Shown piece after piece: positions 1 to 8,396 of a stretch of 64,000 nucleotides of DNA. The stretch lies in the NCBI GenBank assembly GCA_947499255.1, contig CANMNF010000001.1, positions 1,381,012 through 1,445,011 on the forward strand, in the 5' to 3' direction. The stretch's first letter is position 1. The number at the start of each line of letters is the position of its first letter. The position numbers and the translations under genes were made by a program. The notes under the pieces are model-generated. The model made no database searches. It was not told the DNA's origin and saw only the letters and a list, made by a program, of their open reading frames with translations. The stretch comes from an uncultured Sphingomonadaceae bacterium. GTDB taxonomy: Bacteria; Pseudomonadota; Alphaproteobacteria; Sphingomonadales; Sphingomonadaceae.

Positions 1-202
1 ATGAGATAACAACCGATAGCCGGTGCGCCAATATGCGCGCCCCGGAAAGGGAAGTTTTGTCCCCAGTTCGGGGGCTCGTTTGGGGCAAATCGCAGGCAGG
101 CATTTTCGCAATAACTAGAACAAGCGGGATTTTGGGATGATACGAATGGGGCCAAATAGCGGGCGGGCAAATTCGGCCAAAGATGAGGTGGTAAAGGACA
201 AT

Positions 203-1606
203 ATGGAAGAGCGAGATGCAGTTGATCTGGCCGCCGACTGGGCGGATATCAATCAGGGGCTGCGCAAGGATTTGGGGCATCAACTGCACACGCAGTGGAT
301 CAAGCCTATCCAGCTGGGTAAATTCTCTCGCGAAACCGGCGTTCTGGAATTGTATCTACCAACCGAGTTCGCCGCGAACTGGGTGAATGACCGCTATGCA
401 GATCGCCTGTCGCTGGCATGGAAGATTGCCAGCAACAAGGTGCGCGAAGTCAACATCATGGTGCATCCCGGTCGCCGCCGGATTGCTGATATCGATCTAA
501 AAAACCATGACGGCTTTGGCCACCATGCTGCCAATGATGGCACGATGGCGATGGAATCCATTGGTGATGATGGCTTTACCGCGTCGATCGGGCTTGATCC
601 TTCACAAACTTTCGCCGCTTTCGTAACCGGCACGACCAACATTCTCGCCAAGAATGCTGCTGAACGTATGGCCAAGCCGGAAAAACCGCAATTCTCGCCG
701 CTCTATCTCAAAGGTGCGACCGGTCAGGGCAAATCGCATTTGATGCACGCCATTGGCCATTCTTACCTGCAAGCCCATCCGCGTGCGCGCATATTCTATT
801 GCTCGGCCGAACGTTTCATGGTGGAATTTGTCCAAGCGTTAAAATCCAATGCCATGATGGAATTCAAAGCGCGGTTGCGCGGTTTCGATCTGCTGCTGGT
901 TGATGACATTCAATTCATCATCGGCAAGGCATCCGCACAAGAAGAACTGCTGTACACCATCGATGCGCTGCTGGCGGAAGGCAAACGTTTGGTCTTTGCC
1001 GCTGACCGTGCTCCGCAAGCTTTGGACGGCGTTGAACCGCGCCTGCTCTCGCGCCTGTCGATGGGCTTGGTGGCCGATATTCAGCCTGCCGATATTGAGC
1101 TGCGCCGAGCGATCCTGGAATCCAAGCTGACCAAATTTGCACCGCTCGAAGTGCCAGCTGATGTGATCGAGTTTCTCGCTCGCACCGTCAGTCGCAATGT
1201 GCGCGAACTGGTCGGCGGATTGAACAAGCTGATCGCTTATGCGCAATTGACCGGACAAGAAGTGTCGCTGCAACTCGCTGAAGAACAGCTGACCGATATC
1301 CTGTCGGCCAATCGCAAGCGCATCACCATTGATGAGATCCAGCGCACCGTGTGCCAGTTTTACCGCATTGATCGCAGCGAAATGTCGAGCAAGCGCCGCG
1401 CGCGCGCGGTGGTTCGTCCGCGCCAAGTGGCGATGTATCTGGCCAAAGTGCTCACCCCGCGCAGCTATCCTGAAATTGGCCGCAAATTTGGCGGGCGTGA
1501 TCACTCCACCGTCATCCATGCGGTGCGTTTGATCGAAGATCTGCGCACGCGTGATGCCGATATGGATGGCGATGTGCGCTCTTTGCTGCGCCAGTTGGAA
1601 AGCTAA
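203..1606 (+). CDS. dnaA: Chromosomal replication initiator DnaA
   Basis: DnaA is the AAA+ ATPase that binds DnaA boxes and melts the replication origin. The N-terminal domain carries the alphaproteobacterial-style stretch around HTQWIKPIQLG. The AAA+ core has Walker A GATGQGKSH near residue 172 and Walker B LLLVDDIQF. Domain IV has the box-binding signature GGRDHSTVIHAVRLIEDL near the C-terminus. I chose the ATG at 203 because AAAGGA lies about five bases upstream. An in-frame ATG at 137 would add 22 poorly conserved residues and has no clear ribosome site. The resulting 467 residues fit the family. A hairpin terminator and a run of DnaA-box-like sites follow directly, which would fit self-regulation or an origin nearby. 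Identity is certain; only the start is open. Confidence 0.96.
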   Translation: MEERDAVDLAADWADINQGLRKDLGHQLHTQWIKPIQLGKFSRETGVLELYLPTEFAANWVNDRYADRLSLAWKIASNKVREVNIMVHPGRRRIADIDLKNHDGFGHHAANDGTMAMESIGDDGFTASIGLDPSQTFAAFVTGTTNILAKNAAERMAKPEKPQFSPLYLKGATGQGKSHLMHAIGHSYLQAHPRARIFYCSAERFMVEFVQALKSNAMMEFKARLRGFDLLLVDDIQFIIGKASAQEELLYTIDALLAEGKRLVFAADRAPQALDGVEPRLLSRLSMGLVADIQPADIELRRAILESKLTKFAPLEVPADVIEFLARTVSRNVRELVGGLNKLIAYAQLTGQEVSLQLAEEQLTDILSANRKRITIDEIQRTVCQFYRIDRSEMSSKRRARAVVRPRQVAMYLAKVLTPRSYPEIGRKFGGRDHSTVIHAVRLIEDLRTRDADMDGDVRSLLRQLES

Positions 1607-1613
1607 CAAGTTA

Positions 1614-1656
1614 CCGGCAACGCGGTCTCAATGGCTGCGTTGCCGGACCATTTTTC
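1614..1656 (+). terminator. Rho-independent terminator of dnaA
   Basis: A perfect 10-bp inverted repeat (CCGGCAACGC at 1614-1623 and GCGTTGCCGG at 1637-1646) sits seven bases after the dnaA stop. It is followed by ATTTTTCC. This is a textbook intrinsic terminator on the plus strand. Confidence 0.85.
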
Positions 1657-1663
1657 CGCAACA

Positions 1664-1900
1664 GCTCCACACGATATCCACCCGATATCCACACGGTTGC
1701 CCACAATTTGCGCCTGCGCAGTTATGCCGGATGCATCCACAAGCTTGTGCGCAGCGTTTCAACAGGTCTGTCCACAGGCACCAAGCTGCACCGCACTAAC
1801 GGCAATAGATGACATTATCCCAAGCCAATCCCCCGCTCTTTCCCCGCCGCATCGCAGCCGTGCTCATCCACAGCTTCGCAAGCAGCATTTGCACAGGCCC
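1664..1900. promoter_or_regulatory. Cluster of DnaA-box-like 9-mers; candidate origin or DnaA regulatory region
   Basis: The 316-base gap between dnaA and the next gene holds repeated matches to the DnaA-box core (consensus TTWTNCACA), nearly all in the same orientation. They include ATATCCACA at 1685, TTGCCCACA at 1697, GCATCCACA at 1733, CTGTCCACA at 1768, TCATCCACA at 1864 and TTTGCACA near 1888. A TTATCCCAA lies near 1815. None is a perfect TTATCCACA, and no clear AT-rich unwinding element is seen. The density next to dnaA suggests an origin, a DnaA titration site or an autoregulatory region. The promoter for the following gene must also lie here. Confidence 0.45.
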
Positions 1901-1922
1901 TCCCCTGCGTTAAGGGCAGCGC

Positions 1923-2687
1923 ATGGCCATGTCTCCAGAACGCCTTGATCGCTTTGCCCGGCATATTGTGCTGCCCGAAATTGGCGGCGCGGGTCAGGCC
2001 GCTTTGGTCGATACGCATATCGCCATTGTAGGGCTTGGCGGGATCGGTTCGCCCGCTTTGCAATATCTGGCGGGCGCGGGTGTCGGGCGTTTGACGCTGA
2101 TCGATGATGATCAAGTCAGCGTGAGCAATCTGCAACGCCAGACGATCTATACCAGCCGCGATATCGGGCACGGCAAAGCTGTCGCCGCGCGCGGTTGGCT
2201 GGCCAATTTTGATGCCAAGCTGGAGGTGACGATCCACGATGATCGCCTTTCGCCAGACAATGCCGCTGCGCTGATCGGAACAGTTGATCTGGTGCTTGAT
2301 GGCACAGACAATTTCGCCACCCGGCTTGCCGTGTCTGATGCTTGCGTGGCGCTTGGCGTGCCATTATTGTCGGCAGCTATTGGCCGGTTTCAGGGCCAGG
2401 TTGGCGCATTCGCTGGCCATCTTCGGGACCAGCCGTGTTACCGGTGCTTTGTTGGCGATGCCTTCGATGCCGAGGATTGCGACACTTGTGCCGAAGACGG
2501 CGTTTTGGGCGCGATGGTCGGCTGGGTTGGCAGCTTTGCCGCGATGCAGGCCGTGCGCGTCGCGATGGAAGGCAAAGCCGCATTTGGCGATCCGGGCTGG
2601 GGGAAATTACACCTACTGGATGGGTTGAAGCCGGGGATGCGGACTTTGCGCATTGCAAAGGATGCTGAGTGTAGTGGCTGTGGTTAA
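1923..2687 (+). CDS. moeB: HesA/MoeB/ThiF family E1-like adenylyltransferase
   Basis: This cytosolic enzyme adenylates the C-terminal glycine of a small ubiquitin-like sulfur carrier (MoaD for molybdopterin, ThiS for thiamine). The 254 residues begin with the family opening RFARHIVLPEIGG. The ATP-binding loop GLGGIGS follows near residue 37, then the Asp loop TLIDDDQV and SNLQRQT. Two zinc-ligand pairs are present, CYRC in the middle and CSGCG at the C-terminus. No rhodanese domain is fused. The length and layout resemble MoeB, but ThiF cannot be excluded from sequence alone, and no moaD or thiS lies nearby. It ends three bases from the convergent cobB gene. Confidence 0.85.
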   Translation: MAMSPERLDRFARHIVLPEIGGAGQAALVDTHIAIVGLGGIGSPALQYLAGAGVGRLTLIDDDQVSVSNLQRQTIYTSRDIGHGKAVAARGWLANFDAKLEVTIHDDRLSPDNAAALIGTVDLVLDGTDNFATRLAVSDACVALGVPLLSAAIGRFQGQVGAFAGHLRDQPCYRCFVGDAFDAEDCDTCAEDGVLGAMVGWVGSFAAMQAVRVAMEGKAAFGDPGWGKLHLLDGLKPGMRTLRIAKDAECSGCG

Positions 2688-2690
2688 GAC

Positions 2691-3392
2691 TTAACCCCCC
2701 AACACCTCCTCCACCCAAGCAGGCACCAATTCACTCGCCGGGCCGAGCTGTGTCTCATCGAAGAAGCGGCTGCCTTGCGATGGTTCTAAATTCAGCTCCA
2801 GCGTGCGCGCGCCTGCTTGGCTGGCCTGAGCGACAAAGCCTGCGGCGGGATAGACTGCGCCGCTTGTGCCGATGCTGACGAACAGATCGGCGCGCGCCAG
2901 CGCATCGAAAATCCGCTCCATTTGATACGGCATTTCGCCAAACCACACGATGTCAGGCCGCATGGCCACTGCGCCGCATGATGGACATTGCGGGCCATCG
3001 CGCAAAGTGCCCCGCCAATCATGGCGCGCATCGCAGCTTTGGCACCACACGCGCAAAGCTTGCCCGTGCATATGCAGCACATCGCGCGCGCCGCCACGTT
3101 CATGCAGATCATCGATATTTTGCGTGACCAGCAACAGCTCGCCTGCAAATTCGCCGCTTAACCGGCCCAGCGCGATATGCGCGGCATTGGGCTGCGCAGC
3201 GATCACTTGCGCGCGGCGTTCATCATAAAAGCGCTGCACCAGATCGGGATCGCGGGCAAAGCCTTCAGGCGTTGCGACTTCTTCCACCGGGTGACCTTCC
3301 CACAAGCCATCTTCGGCGCGAAACGTGCGCAGGCCGCTTTCCGCGCTGACACCTGCACCTGTCAGGATTACGATTCTCTGCAAACTCGTCAT
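2691..3392 (-). CDS. cobB: NAD-dependent protein deacylase, CobB-type sirtuin
   Basis: A sirtuin that removes acyl groups from lysines using NAD. Visible motifs are the NAD-binding GAGVSAESGLRTFR at the N-terminus, the catalytic segment QNIDDLHERGG ending in LHMHG, and two CxxC zinc pairs (CQSC and CPSC). The pattern Tyr-Asp-Glu-Arg in the sequence QRFYDERRAQ matches the YxxR acyl-pocket motif of class III sirtuins. This suggests desuccinylase or demalonylase activity besides deacetylation, as known for E. coli CobB. I place the start at the ATG encoding MTSLQRIVILTG; a 24-residue upstream extension has no conserved sequence. The gene converges on the moeB-like gene and diverges from dapB. 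Confidence 0.93.
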   Translation of the reverse strand: MTSLQRIVILTGAGVSAESGLRTFRAEDGLWEGHPVEEVATPEGFARDPDLVQRFYDERRAQVIAAQPNAAHIALGRLSGEFAGELLLVTQNIDDLHERGGARDVLHMHGQALRVWCQSCDARHDWRGTLRDGPQCPSCGAVAMRPDIVWFGEMPYQMERIFDALARADLFVSIGTSGAVYPAAGFVAQASQAGARTLELNLEPSQGSRFFDETQLGPASELVPAWVEEVLGG

Positions 3393-3477
3393 AGGCCAAC
3401 CATACTGCGCCAGCCGAGCTTGTCGAAGCCGGGTTGTTCCTATTACAGCAGGTGATCGCAACAAGCGGGGACATTAG

Positions 3478-4206
3478 GTGGCACGAATCGGAATTATCGG
3501 CAGCGCTGGACGCATGGGGCAAGCGATTGCGGCGGTGCTGGAAAATGGCGCTCATGAACATGCAGGCGGTGTGGATGCAGGCGATGATCTCAGCGCGCTG
3601 GCCGCCGCGGCGCAATCGCTGGTGGATTTCTCCTCCCCCGCTGCTTTGGAAGCCAATTGCACCGCTGCTGCCAAGGCCGGTGTCCCTTTGCTGATCGGCA
3701 CCACAGGGTTGGAGCAGGTCCATCACGCAATCATCGATGAGGCCGCCAAATCCATCCCTGTTCTGCAAACGGGCAACACCTCGCTCGGCGTCAATCTGCT
3801 GTGCCATCTGGCGCACCGCGCGGCAGAAACCTTGGGCGAGGATTGGGATATCGAGATCCTTGAAATGCACCACCGCGCCAAAGTGGATGCGCCTTCTGGT
3901 ACAGCTTTGCTGCTTGGCATGGCAGCCGCCGAAGGACGCGGCATCAAGCTATCGGACCATAGCGAGCGCGGCCGCGATGGCATCACCGGAGCGCGCGAAG
4001 AAGGCGCAATCGGCTTTGCGAGCCTTCGCGGCGGCACTGTTGCAGGCGATCACAGCGTAATCCTGGCGGGAGAAGAAGAACGCATCACGCTCTCCCACTC
4101 AGCAGAGAACCGCGCGATTTTCGCACGCGGCGCGGTGAAAGCGGCGAGCTGGCTGATCGGGCGCGAGCCGGGCCGCTATACGATGAATGATGTGCTGGGG
4201 TTGTGA
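3478..4206 (+). CDS. dapB: 4-hydroxy-tetrahydrodipicolinate reductase DapB
   Basis: DapB reduces hydroxy-tetrahydrodipicolinate with NAD(P)H in lysine and diaminopimelate synthesis. The 242 residues start with the Rossmann loop GIIGSAGRMGQAI. The DapB signature HHRAKVDAPSGTALLLG lies around residue 135. Translation starts at GTG (3478), with GGGG about nine bases upstream. The TGA stop overlaps the ATG of the next gene (TGATG), so dapB, the DUF6891 gene and nth form a translationally coupled set. A second gene of the same pathway, dapE, lies at 9.7 kb on the other strand. Confidence 0.95.
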   Translation: MARIGIIGSAGRMGQAIAAVLENGAHEHAGGVDAGDDLSALAAAAQSLVDFSSPAALEANCTAAAKAGVPLLIGTTGLEQVHHAIIDEAAKSIPVLQTGNTSLGVNLLCHLAHRAAETLGEDWDIEILEMHHRAKVDAPSGTALLLGMAAAEGRGIKLSDHSERGRDGITGAREEGAIGFASLRGGTVAGDHSVILAGEEERITLSHSAENRAIFARGAVKAASWLIGREPGRYTMNDVLGL

Positions 4207-4862
4207 TGGAGCGCGATGCGAGCCTTGCGCATTACAAAGAGCAATTGCGTATCCTCGTTTGGTCCGGTTTCTTCAACGAGGCCGACCTTAGTGATTACCT
4301 TGAAGACACTGACTACGATGAGGATGCCAAGCCGCACAAATCGGCGCTAAGGGAATACGCTGTTGCCGAGATCGCGGCCAAACGCGAGGCCGAAGCTGAT
4401 TGGCCTGAAGAAACCGATTGGGATCGACTCAATTCTGCATTCGGCGAACTGACGGCAAACGGCATTCTGGCTTTACATAATGCTGGATACACCTCGAGCG
4501 ATGCGCATGCGGACGCCTGGGGGATCATCAACACAGATAGCCCGGGAGCCTGGCGCGGCTTCGCTTACTACCACGGTCAGGACGTAGAACGTGCTGTTGA
4601 GGGCTTGTCACTCTTTCTGGGGTTCGACGCCATAGCAGAAGGGATTGATGCCAAGCGCGCCATCGGTGAGGAAATCGTCGCTACACTTCGGGAGAGCGGC
4701 CTTGAGGTTCAGTGGAACGGCGATCCCGAAGTTCGCTTCCAAATCGACAATCTCGATTGGAAAAAACGGACCGATCCTCCCGAAGAAGGCAGCGATCAAG
4801 ATGACGACGATGAGGGATCGCGCACCCTCTTCGGTTTCTTTCGCAGCATATTGCCCAGATGA
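4206..4862 (+). CDS. DUF6891-like acidic cytosolic protein
   Basis: A 218-residue soluble acidic protein of unknown function. The central part, LHNAGYTSSDAHADAW followed by GFAYYHGQDVERAVEG and LFLGFDA, resembles the DUF6891 family as I remember it. I see no signal peptide or membrane segment. The C-terminus has an acidic run (SDQDDDDEGS) and then an aromatic-basic tail. The ATG overlaps the dapB stop by one base, and the gene's own TGA overlaps the nth start by four, so it is expressed with both. The reason for placing it between a lysine-pathway enzyme and a DNA glycosylase is not evident. Confidence 0.75.
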   Translation: MERDASLAHYKEQLRILVWSGFFNEADLSDYLEDTDYDEDAKPHKSALREYAVAEIAAKREAEADWPEETDWDRLNSAFGELTANGILALHNAGYTSSDAHADAWGIINTDSPGAWRGFAYYHGQDVERAVEGLSLFLGFDAIAEGIDAKRAIGEEIVATLRESGLEVQWNGDPEVRFQIDNLDWKKRTDPPEEGSDQDDDDEGSRTLFGFFRSILPR

Positions 4863-5521
4863 CCAAAGACCAGATCTTCGAATTTTTCCGCCGCCTTGCC
4901 GAAGACAATCCCGCGCCGGAGACAGAGCTTGAATATGGCAATGCCTATCAGCTGGTCGTGGCCGTCGCGTTATCGGCGCAGGCGACGGATGTGGGGGTGA
5001 ACAAAGCGACGCGCGCGTTGTTTGCCAAGGTGGAGACGCCTGAGCAGATGCTGGAATTGGGCGAGGATGGGCTGAAACAGCACATCAAAACTATCGGCCT
5101 GTTCAATTCCAAAGCCAAGAACGTGATCGCGCTGTCGCAATTGCTGGTCGACGAATATGGCGGCGAGGTTCCTGATACGCGTGAGGATCTGGTGCGGCTG
5201 CCCGGTGTGGGCCGCAAGACCGCCAATGTCGTGCTCAATTGCTGGTTTGGCCAAGAGACTTTCGCGGTCGACACGCATATTTTGCGCATGGGCAATCGCA
5301 CTGGCCTTGCCAAAGGCAAGACGCCTGATCATGTCGAGGCGAAGCTTGAAAGCCGCGTGCCGCAGCCTTTTCGCCTGCATGCGCATCACTGGTTGATCCT
5401 GCATGGCCGCTATATCTGCAAAGCGCGCACACCGGAATGCTGGCGCTGTCAGCTCACCGATCTGTGCAGTTTCCACAAGAAAGTGCTTGCGGACCCCAAG
5501 GCGAAGGCGAAGAGGCAGTAA
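4859..5521 (+). CDS. nth: Endonuclease III, DNA glycosylase/AP lyase
   Basis: Nth removes oxidised pyrimidines and cleaves abasic sites in base-excision repair. The helix-hairpin-helix LPGVGRKTANVVLNC carries the catalytic lysine. The catalytic aspartate is in FAVDTHILRM. The C-terminal four-cysteine [4Fe-4S] loop has the spacing C-x6-C-x2-C-x5-C in the segment CKARTPECWRCQLTDLC. At 220 residues it is slightly longer than the E. coli enzyme through a basic tail. The ATGA overlap with the preceding gene indicates coupled translation. Confidence 0.96.
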   Translation: MTKDQIFEFFRRLAEDNPAPETELEYGNAYQLVVAVALSAQATDVGVNKATRALFAKVETPEQMLELGEDGLKQHIKTIGLFNSKAKNVIALSQLLVDEYGGEVPDTREDLVRLPGVGRKTANVVLNCWFGQETFAVDTHILRMGNRTGLAKGKTPDHVEAKLESRVPQPFRLHAHHWLILHGRYICKARTPECWRCQLTDLCSFHKKVLADPKAKAKRQ

Positions 5522-5580
5522 CGACCCGCGCCCCTTGCCCTCGCGCGCCATGTGCGGCATTTTCATAGGCGGAGGGATAT

Positions 5581-6336
5581 ATGATGGCACAAGCTGCAAG
5601 ACCGCAGATCGCGCGCGATTTGACCGCGGCCGATCTCACCCACGCGCTTGTCGCAGGGTGGCGCGATTTTATCAGCGCTCCGCTTTTCGGTCTGTTTTTT
5701 GGCGGCATCTATGTCGCAGCCGGGATCGGATTGTACTTTCTGGCTTTTGTAAAAGGCGAAGTCGCGCTGCTTATTCCGGCAGCCGCTGGCTTCCCCCTGC
5801 TAGCCCCGTTTGTTGCGGTGGGCCTGTATGAGGTGAGCCGCCGCCGCGAGCAGGCGCAGCCTTTGCGATGGAGGGCTATACTTGGCGCAATACGCGGTCG
5901 CGGCGATGGGCAATTGTGGCTGATGGGCGGGATCGTGTTTGTCGGCTTCAGCTTCTGGGTAATTATCGCGCACACGATTTTTGCGATCTTTGTGGCAGGC
6001 TCTCCTGCTGGGGAATCGCTGGCCTTTCTTGCCACGCAGGAAGGCATTGCGATGCTGATCGTGGGCGGCGCTGTGGGCGCAGGGATCGCTTTTATCTTCT
6101 ACGCCATCACTTTGATGAGCCTGCCCATGTTGGTGGACCGCGATGTCGATTTCATCACCGCGATCATCACCAGTTTTGGCGCGATTGGCGCGAATACCGG
6201 CGTGCTGATGAGCTGGGCCGTGATCATCGCGGTCGCTTTGTTCATCGCCATGCTGCCGCTGTTTCTGGGGCTGCTGGTGGTGCTGCCTGTGCTGGGCCAT
6301 GCCACGTGGCATTTGTATCGCCGGGTGGTGATCTGA
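5581..6336 (+). CDS. DUF2189 domain multi-pass membrane protein
   Basis: An integral inner-membrane protein of 251 residues with about six hydrophobic segments. After a cytosolic start, DLTHALVAGWRDFISAP leads into the first membrane span. The conserved style LLAPFVAVGLYEVSRRRE and SLPMLVDRDVDFITAI is typical of DUF2189 proteins, whose role is unknown. The tandem ATG start is preceded by a strong GGAGGG site (5572-5577). It stands just upstream of trkH on the same strand, but the 43-base gap does not prove an operon. Confidence 0.85.
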   Translation: MMAQAARPQIARDLTAADLTHALVAGWRDFISAPLFGLFFGGIYVAAGIGLYFLAFVKGEVALLIPAAAGFPLLAPFVAVGLYEVSRRREQAQPLRWRAILGAIRGRGDGQLWLMGGIVFVGFSFWVIIAHTIFAIFVAGSPAGESLAFLATQEGIAMLIVGGAVGAGIAFIFYAITLMSLPMLVDRDVDFITAIITSFGAIGANTGVLMSWAVIIAVALFIAMLPLFLGLLVVLPVLGHATWHLYRRVVI

Positions 6337-6379
6337 CGCGCGCAGCGGTGCGGCATTATCTCTTTACGATCAAACAATA

Positions 6380-7726
6380 ATGCGCAACGAGAGCGATATG
6401 CTGGCCTTGCGCGATCCGATCCGGTTAATCCCGGCTTTGTTTCTTGGAGCGATTGTGGCGGGCACGTGCCTGCTCGCCCTGCCTTTTGCCACCAATTCCG
6501 GCGTGCCCGCCCCGCTGATGACGGCGTTGTTTACCTCCACATCGGCGGTGGCTGTAACCGGGCTGATCGTGGTGGATACGGCGACCTATTGGTCCACCTT
6601 TGGCCAGATCGTGATCTTGCTGCTGTTCCAGATTGGCGGCTTTGGCATCATGACAGCGGCCACGTTGTTTGGCTTAATGGCCGGACGCGGTTTTGGCCTG
6701 CGCGACAGGATGGCAACGCAGGTTGAGCGCAATCGGTTGCAAACAGGCGATGCACGTTCGGTGCTGTGGCTGGTGATGAAAATCACGCTGGCGGTGGAAT
6801 TGGTCGTGGCCACGATCTTGGCCGCGCGGCTTTACATCGCATATGATCACACCCCTCGCGAAGCGATCTGGCACGGCATATTTCATGCGATCAGCGCGTT
6901 CAACAATGCCGGATTTTCCAGCTATTCAAACAGTTTGATGGGTTTTCAAACCGATCCTGTGATCCTTGTTCCCATTATGCTCGCGGTAATCCTTACAGCG
7001 CTTGGTTTTCCGGTGATGCAGGATTTGCGCAGGCATCGCCGGCAATGGCGCGAATGGAGCTTGCACACCAAGATCACGATCTGGGGCACGATCGCTTTGC
7101 TGGTGGTGGGCTTTTTCGCCTTATTGGTGATGGAATGGGGCAATGCCAAGACGCTGGGCCCGATGGGGCTTGGCGGCAAAATGCTCAACGCTGCGGTTCA
7201 TTCGGTGATGCCGCGCACGGCGGGCTTTAACAGCCTTGATGTGGGCGCTTTTCGTGATGAAACCTTGATGGTGAATTACTTCCTGATGTTCGTAGGCGGT
7301 GGCAGCGCCGGCACGGCAGGCGGCATCAAGATCACAACTTTTGTCGTCCTGCTCGCGATTGTTGTTTCAGAAATCTCGCGGCGCCGCGATGCGGGCTTGT
7401 TCGGGCGCCGGTTTGGCCAAGCGGTGGAGCGCCAGGCGTTAACCGTGATCACACTGGCCGGAACGCTGATTTTTGGCGCGACTGTCTTGTTGTCCATGGT
7501 GACACCGCTGGCTTTTGAAGACCTGTTATTTGAAGCGATTTCGGCTTTTTCCACTGTCGGACTTTCCACTGGCATTACGGCTGAATTGCCGCCCACAGGG
7601 CAGCTTGTGATCATCGCGCTAATGTTCATTGGACGGGTTGGCACGATTACTGTGGCAACCGCGCTGGCCCTTGGCGCACAACCGCGCCCCTATCGCTATC
7701 CTGAGGAGAATCCCATTGTCGGCTAG
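6380..7726 (+). CDS. trkH: Potassium uptake channel subunit TrkH/KtrB
   Basis: The membrane subunit of a Trk/Ktr-type potassium transporter. Four pore-loop filters of the superfamily are visible: TSAVAVTGL, SAFNNAGFSS, MPRTAGFNS and SAFSTVGLSTG. They are set within about ten hydrophobic helices over 448 residues. The arginine-rich segment between pore loops (LRRHRRQWREW) is as expected. The start at 6380 has no clear ribosome site; an ATG at 6398 is an alternative. The 3' end overlaps the trkA start by 11 bases. The pair makes a compact KtrAB-like system. Confidence 0.94.
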   Translation: MRNESDMLALRDPIRLIPALFLGAIVAGTCLLALPFATNSGVPAPLMTALFTSTSAVAVTGLIVVDTATYWSTFGQIVILLLFQIGGFGIMTAATLFGLMAGRGFGLRDRMATQVERNRLQTGDARSVLWLVMKITLAVELVVATILAARLYIAYDHTPREAIWHGIFHAISAFNNAGFSSYSNSLMGFQTDPVILVPIMLAVILTALGFPVMQDLRRHRRQWREWSLHTKITIWGTIALLVVGFFALLVMEWGNAKTLGPMGLGGKMLNAAVHSVMPRTAGFNSLDVGAFRDETLMVNYFLMFVGGGSAGTAGGIKITTFVVLLAIVVSEISRRRDAGLFGRRFGQAVERQALTVITLAGTLIFGATVLLSMVTPLAFEDLLFEAISAFSTVGLSTGITAELPPTGQLVIIALMFIGRVGTITVATALALGAQPRPYRYPEENPIVG

Positions 7727-8384
7727 CAATCCCAGACCTGCCCTTGTCATTGGCCTTGGCCGTTTTGGCGTGGCCGTTGGCCGCACGCTTGAACGCATGG
7801 GGCACGAAGTGCTTGGCGCGGACACATCGCCTGCATTGGTGCAGCAATATGCAAGCGACTTCACACAGATTGTTGAAGCCGATGGCACCGATATGGCCGC
7901 GCTCACCCAATTGGGCGTGGCCGATTTCAACGCCGCCGTCGTCGCCATCGGGAGCGATATTGAAGCAAGTGTTTTGAGCGTGCTGGCGTTAAGCGATCTG
8001 GGTGTCGCGAACATTTGGGCCAAAGCCACCAATGATAAACACGCCCGCATTCTGGAACGCACCGGCGCGCATCATGTGGTCTTCCCGGAACAGCGGATGG
8101 GCGAACGCGTGGCGCGCCTTTTGAATGAGCGGTTGCTGGATTTTATCGATTTTGGCGATGACTTTGCGATTGCAAAACTCTCTGCCCCCTCCCCCATCGT
8201 GGGCGTCCCTTTGGTGACGAGCGAATGCCGCAAAAAGCATGACGTGACTGTGATTGGCGTAAAGCGAGAAGGCGAGGATTTTATCCACGCCGTGCCCGAC
8301 ACGCTGATTATGCCGGGCGATCAGCTGGTGGTTTCGGGCAAAGTTGATCGTATCGAAGCGTTCGCCGCGATTGATGGCGAGTGA
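7716..8384 (+). CDS. trkA: Potassium uptake regulatory subunit TrkA/KtrA (RCK domains)
   Basis: The cytosolic ring-forming regulator of the TrkH channel. The N-terminal RCK Rossmann fold begins VIGLGRFGVAVGRTLERMG, with the acidic ADTSP at the end of the second strand. A TrkA_C domain occupies the C-terminal third, with PLVTSECRKKHDVTVIGVKR and DQLVVSGK. At 222 residues it has one RCK_N and one RCK_C, as in KtrA, not the doubled E. coli TrkA. I place the start at the TTG at 7716 because GAGGAGAA lies five bases upstream. That makes the gene overlap the trkH end, so the subunits are probably translationally coupled. Confidence 0.92.
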   Translation: MSASNPRPALVIGLGRFGVAVGRTLERMGHEVLGADTSPALVQQYASDFTQIVEADGTDMAALTQLGVADFNAAVVAIGSDIEASVLSVLALSDLGVANIWAKATNDKHARILERTGAHHVVFPEQRMGERVARLLNERLLDFIDFGDDFAIAKLSAPSPIVGVPLVTSECRKKHDVTVIGVKREGEDFIHAVPDTLIMPGDQLVVSGKVDRIEAFAAIDGE

Positions 8385-8396
8385 TGCGCTTATCGC

